64,000 bases of DNA, taken from assembly GCA_017619755.1 (NCBI GenBank), contig JAFZRU010000008.1, forward strand, positions 30,095 through 94,094, written 5' to 3'. The stretch's first letter is position 1; each line of letters starts with the position of its first letter. Under the pieces are notes generated by a model. It worked only from the letters and a program-made list of their open reading frames with translations. It searched no databases and had not been told where the DNA came from. Source of the stretch: Prevotella sp. (GTDB lineage: Bacteria; Bacteroidota; Bacteroidia; Bacteroidales; Bacteroidaceae). Shown in pieces: positions 1 to 8,810 of the stretch. The position numbers and the translations under genes are program-made.

Positions 1-1
1 T

Positions 2-1405
2 GCCGAGGACGTGATTTACCCACAGATACTTGCAGACTTTATTTCTGCCAAGAATCTCATGAAGCCAGAAAGAGCCAATGGTTCAGGTCATGCTGACAAG
101 TTCTGTGCCGAGGCATTCATTGCCCGTGCTTGGATGTTCTGGGCCGGCTTCTATAAGAAAGCTGGTGAGCTCGCCAACGCTGATGCTACCATGAACCTTG
201 TGAACGCCGCTGGTGAGCCTATCACTCAGGAGGGCCTTAATGTCACTTCCATTTCCAAGGCAGATGTCGTAGCTGGTCTTCAAGACATCTATTCCAATGG
301 CGGTTACAAGCTTTGCGAGGATTTCCGCTCACTCTGGCAATACTCCAACAGCTACCTTTGGGACGAGGCACACGACAACGCAGATGGCACAGGCAACCTT
401 GAAGGCACCCATGCATACGCTTTCATCGCTGACATGAAGCGTGAGAACTGCTTCGACCAGCCTGGTATGGGCAACGGCAACACCGAGGAGCTTTTCCAGA
501 TTCAGTTTATGAACGCATCCGATTGGGGCATTGGTGGTACATACAACAATCCCCGTATGTATTCCAACTACCTTTCCTGCTTCTGGGGTCTTCGTAATGG
601 TGCCACCAATGATAATGGTAGGCGTGACAAAACCTATCCGTTCAACCAAGGTTGGGGTCAGGGAACTCCTTCTTGCAACATTTGGGATGATTGGACAGAC
701 GCTGAGAGAGCTGGTGGTTACACGGACATGCGTAAACTCGCTACTCTGATTGACCTCGACAATGAGCTTGAATCCTATACTTATGAGAAGGATGACAATG
801 AGGAGTCTGGCTATGCTGTCAAGAAGTATGCCGATGTCAACCTCGACGCTTGCGCAGCCGACAACGATTCATGGTGGTCAAAAGCTGGAGGTGATAGCTA
901 TACCAGCTCACTGAACAACAAGCAGCAGGGCGACCACTTCGAGGACTACTACCTGATGCGTTATGCTGACGTTCTGCTCATGCTGACCGAGCTTACAGGA
1001 AATGCTTCTTTCATGAACCAGGTTCAGAAGCGTGCCGGTGTTCCTGAGACGCCATATTCTTGGAAGGCACTTCAGGACGAGCGTCGTTGGGAATTTGCTT
1101 TGGAGGGACTTCGTTTCAACGACATGCGTCGCTGGTCTGGCAAAGACTCTGGAACGAATTCATACGCTGCTCAAGCCCTCCAGAAGCAGAAAGGCAAGCA
1201 GGTTGTATGCTATGGCCAGAAGAGTGCCAAGCGTTCTTTGGAACACATGACATCTGCAGGTTGGGCCAAGCGTTACGCTGACACCAATGGTTTCCTCCCC
1301 AAGCCTCAAGCTCAGATGACTCTGATGAACAACAGGATGAAGCAGAACCCAGGATGGGATGAAAATACTCCTGCTGAAGAGTGGACATATAAAGTTCTTT
1401 ATTAA
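2..1405 (+). CDS. SusD/RagB-like nutrient-binding outer-membrane lipoprotein (5' end outside window)
   Basis: The reading frame is open to the left edge, so the N-terminus, including the lipoprotein signal, is missing; 467 residues are visible. SusD proteins are surface lipoproteins that cap a SusC TonB-dependent transporter and bind glycans. The typical late SusD signature is near the C-terminus: DERRWEFALEGLRFNDMRRW, followed by a Pro-rich end (GFLPKPQAQ). An earlier helical stretch with FCAEAFIARAWMFWAGFYK matches the TPR-like part, where SusD proteins usually have A.a.RA..y. The upstream SusC partner would lie just outside the window. A lipoprotein gene follows 20 bp downstream, so the two are probably co-transcribed. 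The family call is firm; the ligand is unknown. Confidence 0.88.
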   Translation, partial: AEDVIYPQILADFISAKNLMKPERANGSGHADKFCAEAFIARAWMFWAGFYKKAGELANADATMNLVNAAGEPITQEGLNVTSISKADVVAGLQDIYSNGGYKLCEDFRSLWQYSNSYLWDEAHDNADGTGNLEGTHAYAFIADMKRENCFDQPGMGNGNTEELFQIQFMNASDWGIGGTYNNPRMYSNYLSCFWGLRNGATNDNGRRDKTYPFNQGWGQGTPSCNIWDDWTDAERAGGYTDMRKLATLIDLDNELESYTYEKDDNEESGYAVKKYADVNLDACAADNDSWWSKAGGDSYTSSLNNKQQGDHFEDYYLMRYADVLLMLTELTGNASFMNQVQKRAGVPETPYSWKALQDERRWEFALEGLRFNDMRRWSGKDSGTNSYAAQALQKQKGKQVVCYGQKSAKRSLEHMTSAGWAKRYADTNGFLPKPQAQMTLMNNRMKQNPGWDENTPAEEWTYKVLY

Positions 1406-1425
1406 TATTATAATTAGTAATCAAA

Positions 1426-2160
1426 ATGAAAAAGATATTATTGCTTATTGCCACAGTATTCGTTTTCGCTGGTTGCGACCCTACTCATGAGGATATCAGC
1501 AATGGTGGCCACATCACTGTTGATGAACTCAAGGCGAAATCCAGTGTCACTGTTGACAAGGCTGCGGACGGCCAGAATGGCAACGTGGTCACTTGTTCTA
1601 CCTCAGCCCCCGTCAATGCCAAGTGGAGCATTGGTGGCAAGGATATCATTGGCAATTATGCTTGGAAGAAGATGAAGCTTGGTGATCATGTCGTCGTGCT
1701 AACTGCTATTTGCCCCGACGGCACCGAGCTTAAAGCTGAATACCCTATCACCTGCAGCGTCGTTACCAACGCTCTCGAGAAGTTCTACATCTATGGCGAC
1801 CCTTCCAAGCCTGAAGAGGTTCCCTTCCAGCCAGGTGCTTGGGATGCAGCAGCCATGCGTTTCAGCTCCACTGAAGGCGCCCATCTGCCCACCATTCCCG
1901 ATGATGTCTATTTTGGCTTCAAGACTTTGATTTTTGACGTCTCAGATGTTACTGACGACTTTGATTTGAAGGTCATGAACGGCTGGTGGAGTAACACCTA
2001 TTACGATCATGTGAAGTGGGTTTCAGGTTTGAATGAGCTTCAGATTACTGAGACCATGGCCAAGGAGTGCGCCAAGGGTAACGGTGGCGAAGGCCGCGAC
2101 CTCGACCTCATGCTGTACAGCGGCTCCATGACGCTCAATTCTGTTTACTATGAGGAATAA
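1426..2160 (+). CDS. Small surface lipoprotein with Ig/PKD-like fold, SusD-associated
   Basis: This 244-residue protein starts with a type II signal peptide (MKKILLLIATVFVFAGC, lipobox Cys17), so it should be a lipoprotein, probably surface-exposed as its neighbours are. Residues about 30-105 alternate in a beta-rich pattern (VTVDKAADGQNGNVVTCS, APVNAKWSIGGK, GDHVVVLTAICPDGTEL) resembling a PKD/Ig-like domain. The second half (KFYIYGDPSKPEE to the end) is also beta-rich and Trp/Tyr-rich (MNGWWSNTYYDHVKWV), as in small glycan-binding lipoproteins encoded behind SusD (SusE/SusF or SGBP position). No enzyme motif is visible. It sits 20 bp after the SusD-like gene and just before a strong terminator, so it is the last gene of that operon. 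The binding role is inferred from position and composition. Confidence 0.7.
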   Translation: MKKILLLIATVFVFAGCDPTHEDISNGGHITVDELKAKSSVTVDKAADGQNGNVVTCSTSAPVNAKWSIGGKDIIGNYAWKKMKLGDHVVVLTAICPDGTELKAEYPITCSVVTNALEKFYIYGDPSKPEEVPFQPGAWDAAAMRFSSTEGAHLPTIPDDVYFGFKTLIFDVSDVTDDFDLKVMNGWWSNTYYDHVKWVSGLNELQITETMAKECAKGNGGEGRDLDLMLYSGSMTLNSVYYEE

Positions 2161-2191
2161 TCATTCCTTATCGGTATAAATAATTAATATT

Positions 2192-2222
2192 AGGCTGACC
2201 CATTTGATTGGGTCAGCCTTTT
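2192..2222 (+). terminator. Rho-independent terminator after the SusD/lipoprotein operon
   Basis: A perfect 11-bp stem (AGGCTGACCCA, 2192-2202, with its complement at 2209-2219) encloses a 6-nt loop and runs into TTTT. It lies 31 bp after the stop of the small lipoprotein gene and closes the operon that enters from the left. Confidence 0.9.
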
Positions 2223-2323
2223 ATGGCAAAAAAAATGACTGATAAAAAGATTCTCAAAAGTTGTGCGCTGCTGTAGGCATAGAAGAACTTGAAACATTGA
2301 AAGAGGAGTTTTTTCAGTTGTTA

Positions 2324-2355
2324 TTTGGCTGATTGGCAGAAAATGCTTATCTTTG
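2324..2355 (+). promoter_or_regulatory. Bacteroidota-type promoter for the 2.4-10.6 kb operon
   Basis: A -33 box TTTG (2324-2327) is followed after 20 bp by the -7 box TATCTTTG (2348-2355), fitting the Bacteroidota consensus TTTG-N19/21-TAnnTTTG. The first start codon of the operon (2383) lies 27 bp downstream of the -7 box. Confidence 0.8.
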
Positions 2356-2382
2356 TCGCTATGAAACAAACAGCTGTAGAAT

Positions 2383-3966
2383 ATGAGGACCAACCAGCGC
2401 AAGTATCCAATAGGAGTACAGACCTTTGAAAAGATAATCAAAGGAGGATTTGTTTATGTGGACAAAACCGATTTGATGTGGAAGATGACAAAGGTGAGCA
2501 ATTATGTTTTCCTTAGCCGCCCCCGCCGCTTCGGAAAGTCGCTGTTATCATCCACTCTCCATTCATTTTTTGCCGGACAAAAGGAGTTTTTTGAGGGACT
2601 GAAGGTGATGCAGTTGGAGCAGGAATGGAAGGAGTATCCTGTCATCCATTTGGACTTGAGCATGGCCAAAGGCAAGGAGTCAGCCGACGAACTTCAGCGG
2701 ACGTTGATGCTGATGCTGTCACGATGTCCATATTTCGATGGAAATGATTTTGAGAAGACACCAGGTGAACGATTGACAGGTATGATTCAGCGTGCATATC
2801 ATCAGACCCAACGTCAGGTAGCGGTCATTATTGACGAATACGATGCACCTTTGCTCGAAGTGCTCCATGAGGAGGAGAATCTGCCTACATTCCGCAAGGT
2901 GATGCAGGAGTTCTATGTGCCGCTCAAGGCCTGCGACCCCTATATCAAGTTCTGCTTCATTACAGGTATCACGAAATTCTCCCAATTAAGCATCTTTTCC
3001 ACCATCAACAACCTGAAAAACCTCTCCATGCGCCCTGACTTTTCTGCAATCTGCGGCATTACGGAAGAGGAAGTGAAGACTGTCTTTGCTGAGGACATCC
3101 AAAGGATGGCAAGAAAATATGAATGCACACCCGAGGAGATGTTTCTTAAGATCAAGAACAGGTATGACGGCTATCACTTCGCAAAGGAGTCGCCCGATAT
3201 TTACAACCCTTTTAGTCTGCTCAATGCTTTCGATGACTGTGAGCTAAATAGCAGTTGGTTCGCCTCGGCCACACCCTCCTATCTTATCCAGCAGATGAAG
3301 CATTTCCGAACAGACATTACCTCTTTGGATAATATGGAAGAGCCAGCAGATGCTTTCGACATTCCTACGGAGGCCATGACCACAGCCCTTCCTTTACTCT
3401 ACCAGAGCGGCTATCTGACCATCAAGAGCTATGACCGCGAGACGGAGATGTACACACTCTCCATCCCCAATCAGGAGGTGCGCATAGGTTTTACCAAGGG
3501 GTTGTTGCCTACTTATACAGGAATAGAGGTTGGCTATACGCAAAAAGGCTTTGCCCTGAGATTCTGGCAAGCTCTGAGAAAGAATGACTTAGAATTAGCC
3601 TTGCAAGAGATGAAGTCTTTCCTCGCCGCCGTACCCTATGTAGAGGGTTTCAAAAAGAAACTGGAGGAGGCCGCCACGGCAGAGGGGTTCTATGAGTACA
3701 CCTTTTGGCTCATCTTCAACATGCTCAACGTCTATACCCGCACGCAAGTCAAGTGTGCCGGAGGCAGAACGGACATAGTGGTATGGATGCCCGATACCAT
3801 CTACGTATTGGAGCTAAAGGTTAATGGTACGGCAAAAGAGGCTCTCCATCAAATCAACACAAAAGGCTACGCCACACCATACGCTACTGATGGACGTCGT
3901 GTGGTAAAGGCCGGCATTCGTTTCAATATAGATTTCCGTACTATTGATGATTGGATAATAGAATGA
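2383..3966 (+). CDS. AAA-ATPase-like protein with C-terminal PD-(D/E)XK nuclease-fold domain
   Basis: The 527-residue protein has the layout of the Bacteroidota AAA-ATPase_like/DUF1703 family. The N-terminal marker YPIGVQTFEKII..GFVYVDKT leads into a P-loop (FLSRPRRFGKSLL, residues 43-55). A Walker B-like VIIDEYDAPL follows at about 148-157. At the C-terminus, D464 and the E477-L-K479 pair in strands RTDIVV and IYVLELKV give the D...ExK core of a PD-(D/E)XK nuclease. The protein has no signal peptide, so it is cytoplasmic. Members are often multicopy in Bacteroidota and their function is not established; a nucleic-acid or defence role is only suggested by the nuclease core. Its stop codon overlaps the next start (ATGA), which suggests translational coupling to the membrane-protein gene. 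Confidence 0.9.
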   Translation: MRTNQRKYPIGVQTFEKIIKGGFVYVDKTDLMWKMTKVSNYVFLSRPRRFGKSLLSSTLHSFFAGQKEFFEGLKVMQLEQEWKEYPVIHLDLSMAKGKESADELQRTLMLMLSRCPYFDGNDFEKTPGERLTGMIQRAYHQTQRQVAVIIDEYDAPLLEVLHEEENLPTFRKVMQEFYVPLKACDPYIKFCFITGITKFSQLSIFSTINNLKNLSMRPDFSAICGITEEEVKTVFAEDIQRMARKYECTPEEMFLKIKNRYDGYHFAKESPDIYNPFSLLNAFDDCELNSSWFASATPSYLIQQMKHFRTDITSLDNMEEPADAFDIPTEAMTTALPLLYQSGYLTIKSYDRETEMYTLSIPNQEVRIGFTKGLLPTYTGIEVGYTQKGFALRFWQALRKNDLELALQEMKSFLAAVPYVEGFKKKLEEAATAEGFYEYTFWLIFNMLNVYTRTQVKCAGGRTDIVVWMPDTIYVLELKVNGTAKEALHQINTKGYATPYATDGRRVVKAGIRFNIDFRTIDDWIIE

Positions 3967-5750
3967 AAAACAAAAGCAAAGCACCCAGTGTCCTCCTCTA
4001 TGTAAGTGTGTTGGTTTTCATTGCATTTGTAGCATATATACTACACATCAACCAGGAGGTACTCTACACGGCACACGACCGTTCCGAATTCATTTACGGA
4101 GCCCCCTTCTTCCATACGCTCCTGTCAAAACCCTTTGGTTTGATGCGGTATGTAGGCGCGTGGCTCACACAGCTCTTTTGTCGTCCAGCCATAGGTGCAG
4201 GTGTGCTGGTGATCATCTGGGCACTCATCTACTTTGTAGGTGCCAAGGCATTCCGTTTACAGGGAAGCCTCTCCGCACTGATGCTCTTGCCTATAGCCTG
4301 CTTGCTCACCTCCATTGTCGATTTGGGCTATTGGGTTTATATCTCAACCATCAGAGGCTATTGGTTCTCACAGTCGGTGGGTTATCTCCTCATGCTGTTG
4401 CTTTTGTGGGCGGCACGTTGCACCCCCCGCAAATGGCATCTTGCCTGGTGTCTGCTTGCCGCATGCCTCTATCCTGTGCTTGGATGGTTTGCTTTGCTTT
4501 TCATTATCTGCCTCGCGCTCACAGAGAAACCCACCTGGCGCGAGTGTGTAGGCATCGTCCTGCTCGTGTTTACCGCCGGCATCTGGCATACGCAGGCCTA
4601 TTCCTATCTGAGAGCCAACGATGTCACGCTGGCCGGCTTCCCCCGCTTCGAAACCCCCATGGACTCAAGCCCGCATCTCTCCATCCCGTTCTGGATACTT
4701 GCTGCTGTCTCCGTGCTCATTCCTATTTGTGGCCAATACCTGGCTCGACCAAAATTCAAGTGGCTTGTGCCGGTGCTGTGTGCCATTGCAGGCATCTTCA
4801 TCACCACGTCGTTTATGTTCCATGACAAGAACTACATCGACGAAATGCGGATGGTGCGCCTTGCTTCCGACGACAACTGGCAGGAAGTCCTCAAAATGGC
4901 AGAAGCGAACAAGAAGCCAACGAGCACGATGGTATTTCTCAAGAATATAGCCCTGATGAACGAAGGCGGCTTATTAGACCGTTCGTTCAAATTGGGCAAC
5001 GATGCCGCCAACCTCCACAACCCCGACACCTTGCACGTCACCCTTTTGGACATCGCTTCGCCTTTGGTATATTACAACTACGGCATGATGAATGAAGCCA
5101 TCCGTCTTAATTTCGAGAATGCTATCCAAGCCGGTTTCTCGCCCTTCTACCTGAAGATGCTTACCCGCTGCGCCTTGGCTGTCGGCGACAAGAAGTTGGT
5201 GGAACGCTACACCACCCTACTCCATCATCTCCCATTCTACGGCGACTGGCAACCGGCACCGGTCACAGAAAAAATCAAGGAACTTCAAACATGCTATCCC
5301 GATGAGATCACCGGCGTTGAGAACAGCGAGAGCTATCTTGTCAATGGCATCAGTCTATGGTACGAATCCGATAGCAAAGTGGCTTCCGAACAGGCGTTGT
5401 TCTATTCCATGCTGCGTTGCGACTCTCGTCGTTTCTGGGCATCGTTGAAAAACTATGTGAAATTGCATCTTGACGAAGAATTTCCCCTGCATGCGCAGGA
5501 AGCCTATATCCTGTTCATGGACAAGTCGCCGGAAGAAAAGCGGATGATGCTCCCCGTGGAGCAGTCCGTTTTCGACCGTTACAAACAGTTCTGGGCTACC
5601 TTGGAAAGTCTGGCACAGCCAGGCATGACCCTTCAAAAAGTAGGTGAGGCCATGCATAAAGAATATGGAGACACCTACTGGTGGTACAACCTCTTCGGAA
5701 GAAAACCTCTTCAATTATCAGGAAAGATTGGAAACGACATTCATGCGTAA
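3963..5750 (+). CDS. Polytopic membrane protein with C-terminal helical repeats (DUF6057-like), copy 1
   Basis: The ATG at 3963 overlaps the preceding stop (ATGA); an in-frame TTG lies 12 bp earlier but is less likely. The 595-residue product has about ten hydrophobic segments in residues 9-290, beginning SVLLYVSVLVFIAFVAYIL. Its second half is soluble and helical (TPR-like), predicted periplasmic or cytoplasmic with no catalytic motif visible. Features shared with the two paralogues at 7278 and 57953 are the segment ahead of TM2-3 (GAWLTQLF / ..YFTQHF / ..FCTQFF), 'YGMMNEAIR'-type and 'FYGDW'-type motifs in the helical half, and an aromatic C-terminus (TYWWYNLFG). From memory this matches DUF6057, a Bacteroidota family of unknown function. 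It is always followed here by a CxxCH lipoprotein gene, pointing to a two-component envelope unit. Confidence 0.82.
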   Translation: MKNKSKAPSVLLYVSVLVFIAFVAYILHINQEVLYTAHDRSEFIYGAPFFHTLLSKPFGLMRYVGAWLTQLFCRPAIGAGVLVIIWALIYFVGAKAFRLQGSLSALMLLPIACLLTSIVDLGYWVYISTIRGYWFSQSVGYLLMLLLLWAARCTPRKWHLAWCLLAACLYPVLGWFALLFIICLALTEKPTWRECVGIVLLVFTAGIWHTQAYSYLRANDVTLAGFPRFETPMDSSPHLSIPFWILAAVSVLIPICGQYLARPKFKWLVPVLCAIAGIFITTSFMFHDKNYIDEMRMVRLASDDNWQEVLKMAEANKKPTSTMVFLKNIALMNEGGLLDRSFKLGNDAANLHNPDTLHVTLLDIASPLVYYNYGMMNEAIRLNFENAIQAGFSPFYLKMLTRCALAVGDKKLVERYTTLLHHLPFYGDWQPAPVTEKIKELQTCYPDEITGVENSESYLVNGISLWYESDSKVASEQALFYSMLRCDSRRFWASLKNYVKLHLDEEFPLHAQEAYILFMDKSPEEKRMMLPVEQSVFDRYKQFWATLESLAQPGMTLQKVGEAMHKEYGDTYWWYNLFGRKPLQLSGKIGNDIHA

Positions 5751-7272
5751 GAAAACAATGAAAAGACATACCCTCCCCTATTTGCAACTTTTGGCCGTTG
5801 CCATGTTGCTCTTGTCCTCGTGTGTGCATCACCCCGACATCCCTTCTTCGTCCAAAGAGGCCAAGTGCCTGCCAGCCATCTTCCCTGACTATTGCGGCGT
5901 CACCGTGCCGTACAACATCGCTCCCCTCAATTTCATGCTTGCGGATAGCACGTACAATGAATGTGTGGCACGTATCACCACCCCCGACGGCCAGCAGCAG
6001 ACCTACGGCAGTGGCGTGAAGGTGCAGATACCCGAGTCGGAATGGCATGACATGCTCGATGCCTCGAAAGGCAAGAGCATAAAGGTAGAGGTATGGGGGC
6101 AGAAAGATGGCGAATGGCTATCGTTCAACCCGTTTGAGATACATGTTGCCGAAGAACCCATTGACGAATATGTGTCGTATCGCCTCATCGAGCCATCGTA
6201 CGTGGCTTGGACCTTCATGGAGATAGCCCAGCGCCATCTCACCACATTTGAAGAGACACAAATCTTCAACAATGAGATCACGATGAATGACAAGACCATC
6301 GGCCAGTGCATCAACTGTCACAGCTATCAGAACTACAAGACCGACAACATGCTCTTCCACGTGCGCCTCTCCAATGCCGGCACCGTCATTGTGAACGATG
6401 GCAAGGTTTCGAGAGTCAATATGAAGCGCGACTATACCATTTCAGGTGGTGTTTATCCTGCATGGCATCCCACCGCCAAACTGATAGCCTTCTCCACCAA
6501 TAAGACAAGGCAGGCATTCCATACTGTCAATCCCAACAAAATCGAGGTTTACGATTTGGAAAGCGACATGATTCTCTACGACGTAGAGACCGACTCTGTG
6601 AGCATCGTCAGCAATGATTCCACGCTTTTGGAGGTGTATCCCACCTGGTCGCCCGATGGCAAATACCTCTATTACTGCAAGTCCGTACCACTTCCTGAAG
6701 AGATGCGCGACAAGGACGTCCGATCCACCTACTCGAAAATACAATACAACCTCTATCGCCGTTCATTTGATTTGGCAACACATGGCTTCGGCGAAGAGGA
6801 GCTTGTCTATGATGCAGCCTCTGCCGACAAGAGCGTCACGCTGCCACGCATCAGCCCCGATGGCCGCTACCTGCTCTTTGCCCTTGGCCAGTATGGCTGT
6901 TTCCATAGCAGGCACCATGATGCAGACATTGTTTGCATCCCTATGAACCAGTATTCCGGCACTGCCCTCACCGCAGAAACCTCTTCGGCCATCGACCTCA
7001 CCCCTCTCAACAGCGAAGGCTATTCTGACAGCTACCCCTCCTGGTCGAGCAACGGTCATTGGATCATGCTTGCCAGTCGTCGTGACGATGACAACTACAG
7101 CCGTGTCTATTTCTCCTATTTCAACAACGGGAAAGTAGGAAAGGCCTTCCTCATGCCGCAGGAAGACCCAGAAGACAACCTCTTCCTTCTGAAGAGCTAC
7201 AACCGTCCGGAGTTCATGGTGGAACCTGTCAAAATCAGCGTTGAAGAGTTTAGTAGGGTGTTTGACAAATAG
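5743..7272 (+). CDS. Lipoprotein with CxxCH haem-c motif and PD40/TolB-like propeller repeats, copy 1
   Basis: An ATG at 5743 overlaps the previous gene by 8 bp; an in-frame ATG at 5758 (MKRHTLPYLQLLAVAMLLLSSC) would align better with the MKK/MKR starts of the paralogues. Either start gives a lipobox (LSSC). A conserved N-terminal block (IFPDYCGVTVPYNIAPLNF) is followed by CINCHSY with C189, C192 and H193 (numbered from 5743), a cytochrome c-type haem-attachment motif in an exported protein. Next comes a possible second ligand region (MLFHVR). PD40-type strands follow: YPAWHPTAKLIAFSTN, YPTWSPDGKYLYY, LPRISPDGRYLLF and SYPSWSSNGHWIMLASRR. A motif RHHDAD near the fourth blade is shared by the paralogues (WHHDAD/WHHEAD). 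Function is unknown; haem binding is predicted, not shown. Confidence 0.85.
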   Translation: MRKKTMKRHTLPYLQLLAVAMLLLSSCVHHPDIPSSSKEAKCLPAIFPDYCGVTVPYNIAPLNFMLADSTYNECVARITTPDGQQQTYGSGVKVQIPESEWHDMLDASKGKSIKVEVWGQKDGEWLSFNPFEIHVAEEPIDEYVSYRLIEPSYVAWTFMEIAQRHLTTFEETQIFNNEITMNDKTIGQCINCHSYQNYKTDNMLFHVRLSNAGTVIVNDGKVSRVNMKRDYTISGGVYPAWHPTAKLIAFSTNKTRQAFHTVNPNKIEVYDLESDMILYDVETDSVSIVSNDSTLLEVYPTWSPDGKYLYYCKSVPLPEEMRDKDVRSTYSKIQYNLYRRSFDLATHGFGEEELVYDAASADKSVTLPRISPDGRYLLFALGQYGCFHSRHHDADIVCIPMNQYSGTALTAETSSAIDLTPLNSEGYSDSYPSWSSNGHWIMLASRRDDDNYSRVYFSYFNNGKVGKAFLMPQEDPEDNLFLLKSYNRPEFMVEPVKISVEEFSRVFDK

Positions 7273-7277
7273 TTCCA

Positions 7278-8810
7278 ATGAAGATTATTCGTTCTATCTG
7301 CACTCTCCTTTTCGGTGTGGCCGTTGTCCTCTTTTTCGGACTGGCCTATCCGCATCATCTGCATTATCAGGAGCAGTATCAACTATTCCTCTTCGACAGC
7401 ACCTACTGGTGGGAGGTTGTCAAGTTATCAGGTGGCATAGCCGACCTTTTAGGACGCTTCTGCACACAGTTTTTCCTATTTGCCTGGGTGGGTGCCCTTA
7501 TCATTGGGGCAATGCTCACGGCAGTGCAGCTCCAGACGCTCCAGTTGGTCAATTCATGGACGAGCCAAGCGGCAAAGCCGAGTGAGGGATGGCTCTATGG
7601 CCTGAGCTTTGTGCCTTCGTTTCTGCTCTGGCTCTTCCTGCTCGACGAGAATGCGCTATTGGGTGGTGTCTGGGCTGTCCTCCTCACACTTCATGCGTCT
7701 TGGCTATTCTCCAAACTACCCAAAGGCAGGGTACAACGTGTTCTGCTCGTTGCCGCCATTCCCATCCTCTATTGGATGGTGGGTCCTGTCTGCATCGTAT
7801 TCTTTTTCCTGCAGGCTCTACGCCCTCAACGCTCTGCATGGTATTGCGGAGTGTTCGTACTTTTGGCTGCCATGCCCATCCTGCTGTCATACTATCTCCC
7901 GGTACCAGCCGACAAGCTATGGTACGGCATCCATTACCATCGCTATCCAACAGAAATACCAGTTCTGCTTTGGGCCGCTGCCTTTTCCATCTTCGTCCTC
8001 GCACTCATTATCCGTGTCTTGACCCATTGGAACAAGGCTCTTCAAACCTCTTTCCTCATTCCTCTTTTCTCATTCCTATCGGTGTTTATTGGCATGGGGA
8101 GTCTCGTCTGGACAAGCAGCAATTTCAAAGCAGAAAAGGTGATGCAATATGATTTCATGGCCTGCCACCAGCAATGGAACCGCATCCTTGAGACCATCAA
8201 CGCCGAAAAGCCCAACAACCAAATCGGTGTCACGGTGCAAAACCTTGCCTTGGCCATGCACGGTCTGCTCGGCGACCACCTGTTCGACTATCACCAAAAT
8301 GGCCTCCATGGACTTCTGCCCGATGTTGAGAGCGATGCGACCAGTCCCATGCCAACAGCCGAGGCATTCTATCAGTTGGGCATGATCAATGTCGCCCAGC
8401 GAACGGTATTCGAGGCCCAGGAAGCCATCCTTGATTTCCAGAAAAGCGCCCGATGCTACAAGCGCTTGGCACAGACCAATCTCATCAACGGCAGTTACGA
8501 AGTGGCTCGCAAATATCTCACGGCGCTGCAAAAAACCCTTTTCTATCGTGGATGGGCCAATGAAACCCTGTCGCTGTTGGGCGACGAAAAGGCGATAGCC
8601 AAGCACCCCGAATACGGACATCTGCGTCAATTTGCCTACGACAAAGACTTTTATTTCAGCGACCATGTACCCCCTGAAATGCTCGAAAGACTCTACTATG
8701 GCAATACTGACAACCGCCTTGCATACGAATATCTGAGAGCCTATTACATGCTGACGGGCGACCGCGAAAGCTATGCCAAGTTACTACTTCACACCTCCAC
8801 CAAGCAATGA
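7278..8810 (+). CDS. Polytopic membrane protein with C-terminal helical repeats (DUF6057-like), copy 2
   Basis: This 510-residue paralogue of the 3963 gene starts 5 bp after the preceding stop. It has a hydrophobic N-terminal half (first segment SICTLLFGVAVVLFFGLAY, then about eight more) and a helical soluble half from about residue 270. The shared landmarks are present: GRFCTQFFLFAWVGAL in the second segment, FYQLGMINVAQR, and FYRGWANETLSLL where copies 1 and 3 have FYGDW. It is about 85-100 residues shorter than the other two copies, mostly through shorter loops in the membrane half. Its ATGA overlap with the following lipoprotein gene is the tightest of the three pairs. No catalytic motif is visible. 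The copy arose by tandem duplication of the pair, followed by strong divergence. Confidence 0.8.
   Translation: MKIIRSICTLLFGVAVVLFFGLAYPHHLHYQEQYQLFLFDSTYWWEVVKLSGGIADLLGRFCTQFFLFAWVGALIIGAMLTAVQLQTLQLVNSWTSQAAKPSEGWLYGLSFVPSFLLWLFLLDENALLGGVWAVLLTLHASWLFSKLPKGRVQRVLLVAAIPILYWMVGPVCIVFFFLQALRPQRSAWYCGVFVLLAAMPILLSYYLPVPADKLWYGIHYHRYPTEIPVLLWAAAFSIFVLALIIRVLTHWNKALQTSFLIPLFSFLSVFIGMGSLVWTSSNFKAEKVMQYDFMACHQQWNRILETINAEKPNNQIGVTVQNLALAMHGLLGDHLFDYHQNGLHGLLPDVESDATSPMPTAEAFYQLGMINVAQRTVFEAQEAILDFQKSARCYKRLAQTNLINGSYEVARKYLTALQKTLFYRGWANETLSLLGDEKAIAKHPEYGHLRQFAYDKDFYFSDHVPPEMLERLYYGNTDNRLAYEYLRAYYMLTGDRESYAKLLLHTSTKQ

Noticed and set aside
11-13. GTG at 11 as the true start of the first SusD-like gene
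   Set aside because: The frame continues open to the left edge and the protein lacks the lipoprotein signal and N-terminal SusD helices, so the gene is cut by the window.
2383-3966. Transposase or phage gene
   Set aside because: The P-loop RPRRFGKS, DEYDAP and D...ExK order fits the AAA-ATPase-like/PD-(D/E)XK family; no inverted terminal repeats or target duplications flank it.
6301-6325. CxxCH of the PD40 lipoproteins as a zinc knuckle
   Set aside because: Only two Cys in the region and the protein is exported as a lipoprotein; the constant CxNCH pattern in all three copies fits haem attachment better, though this is unproven.
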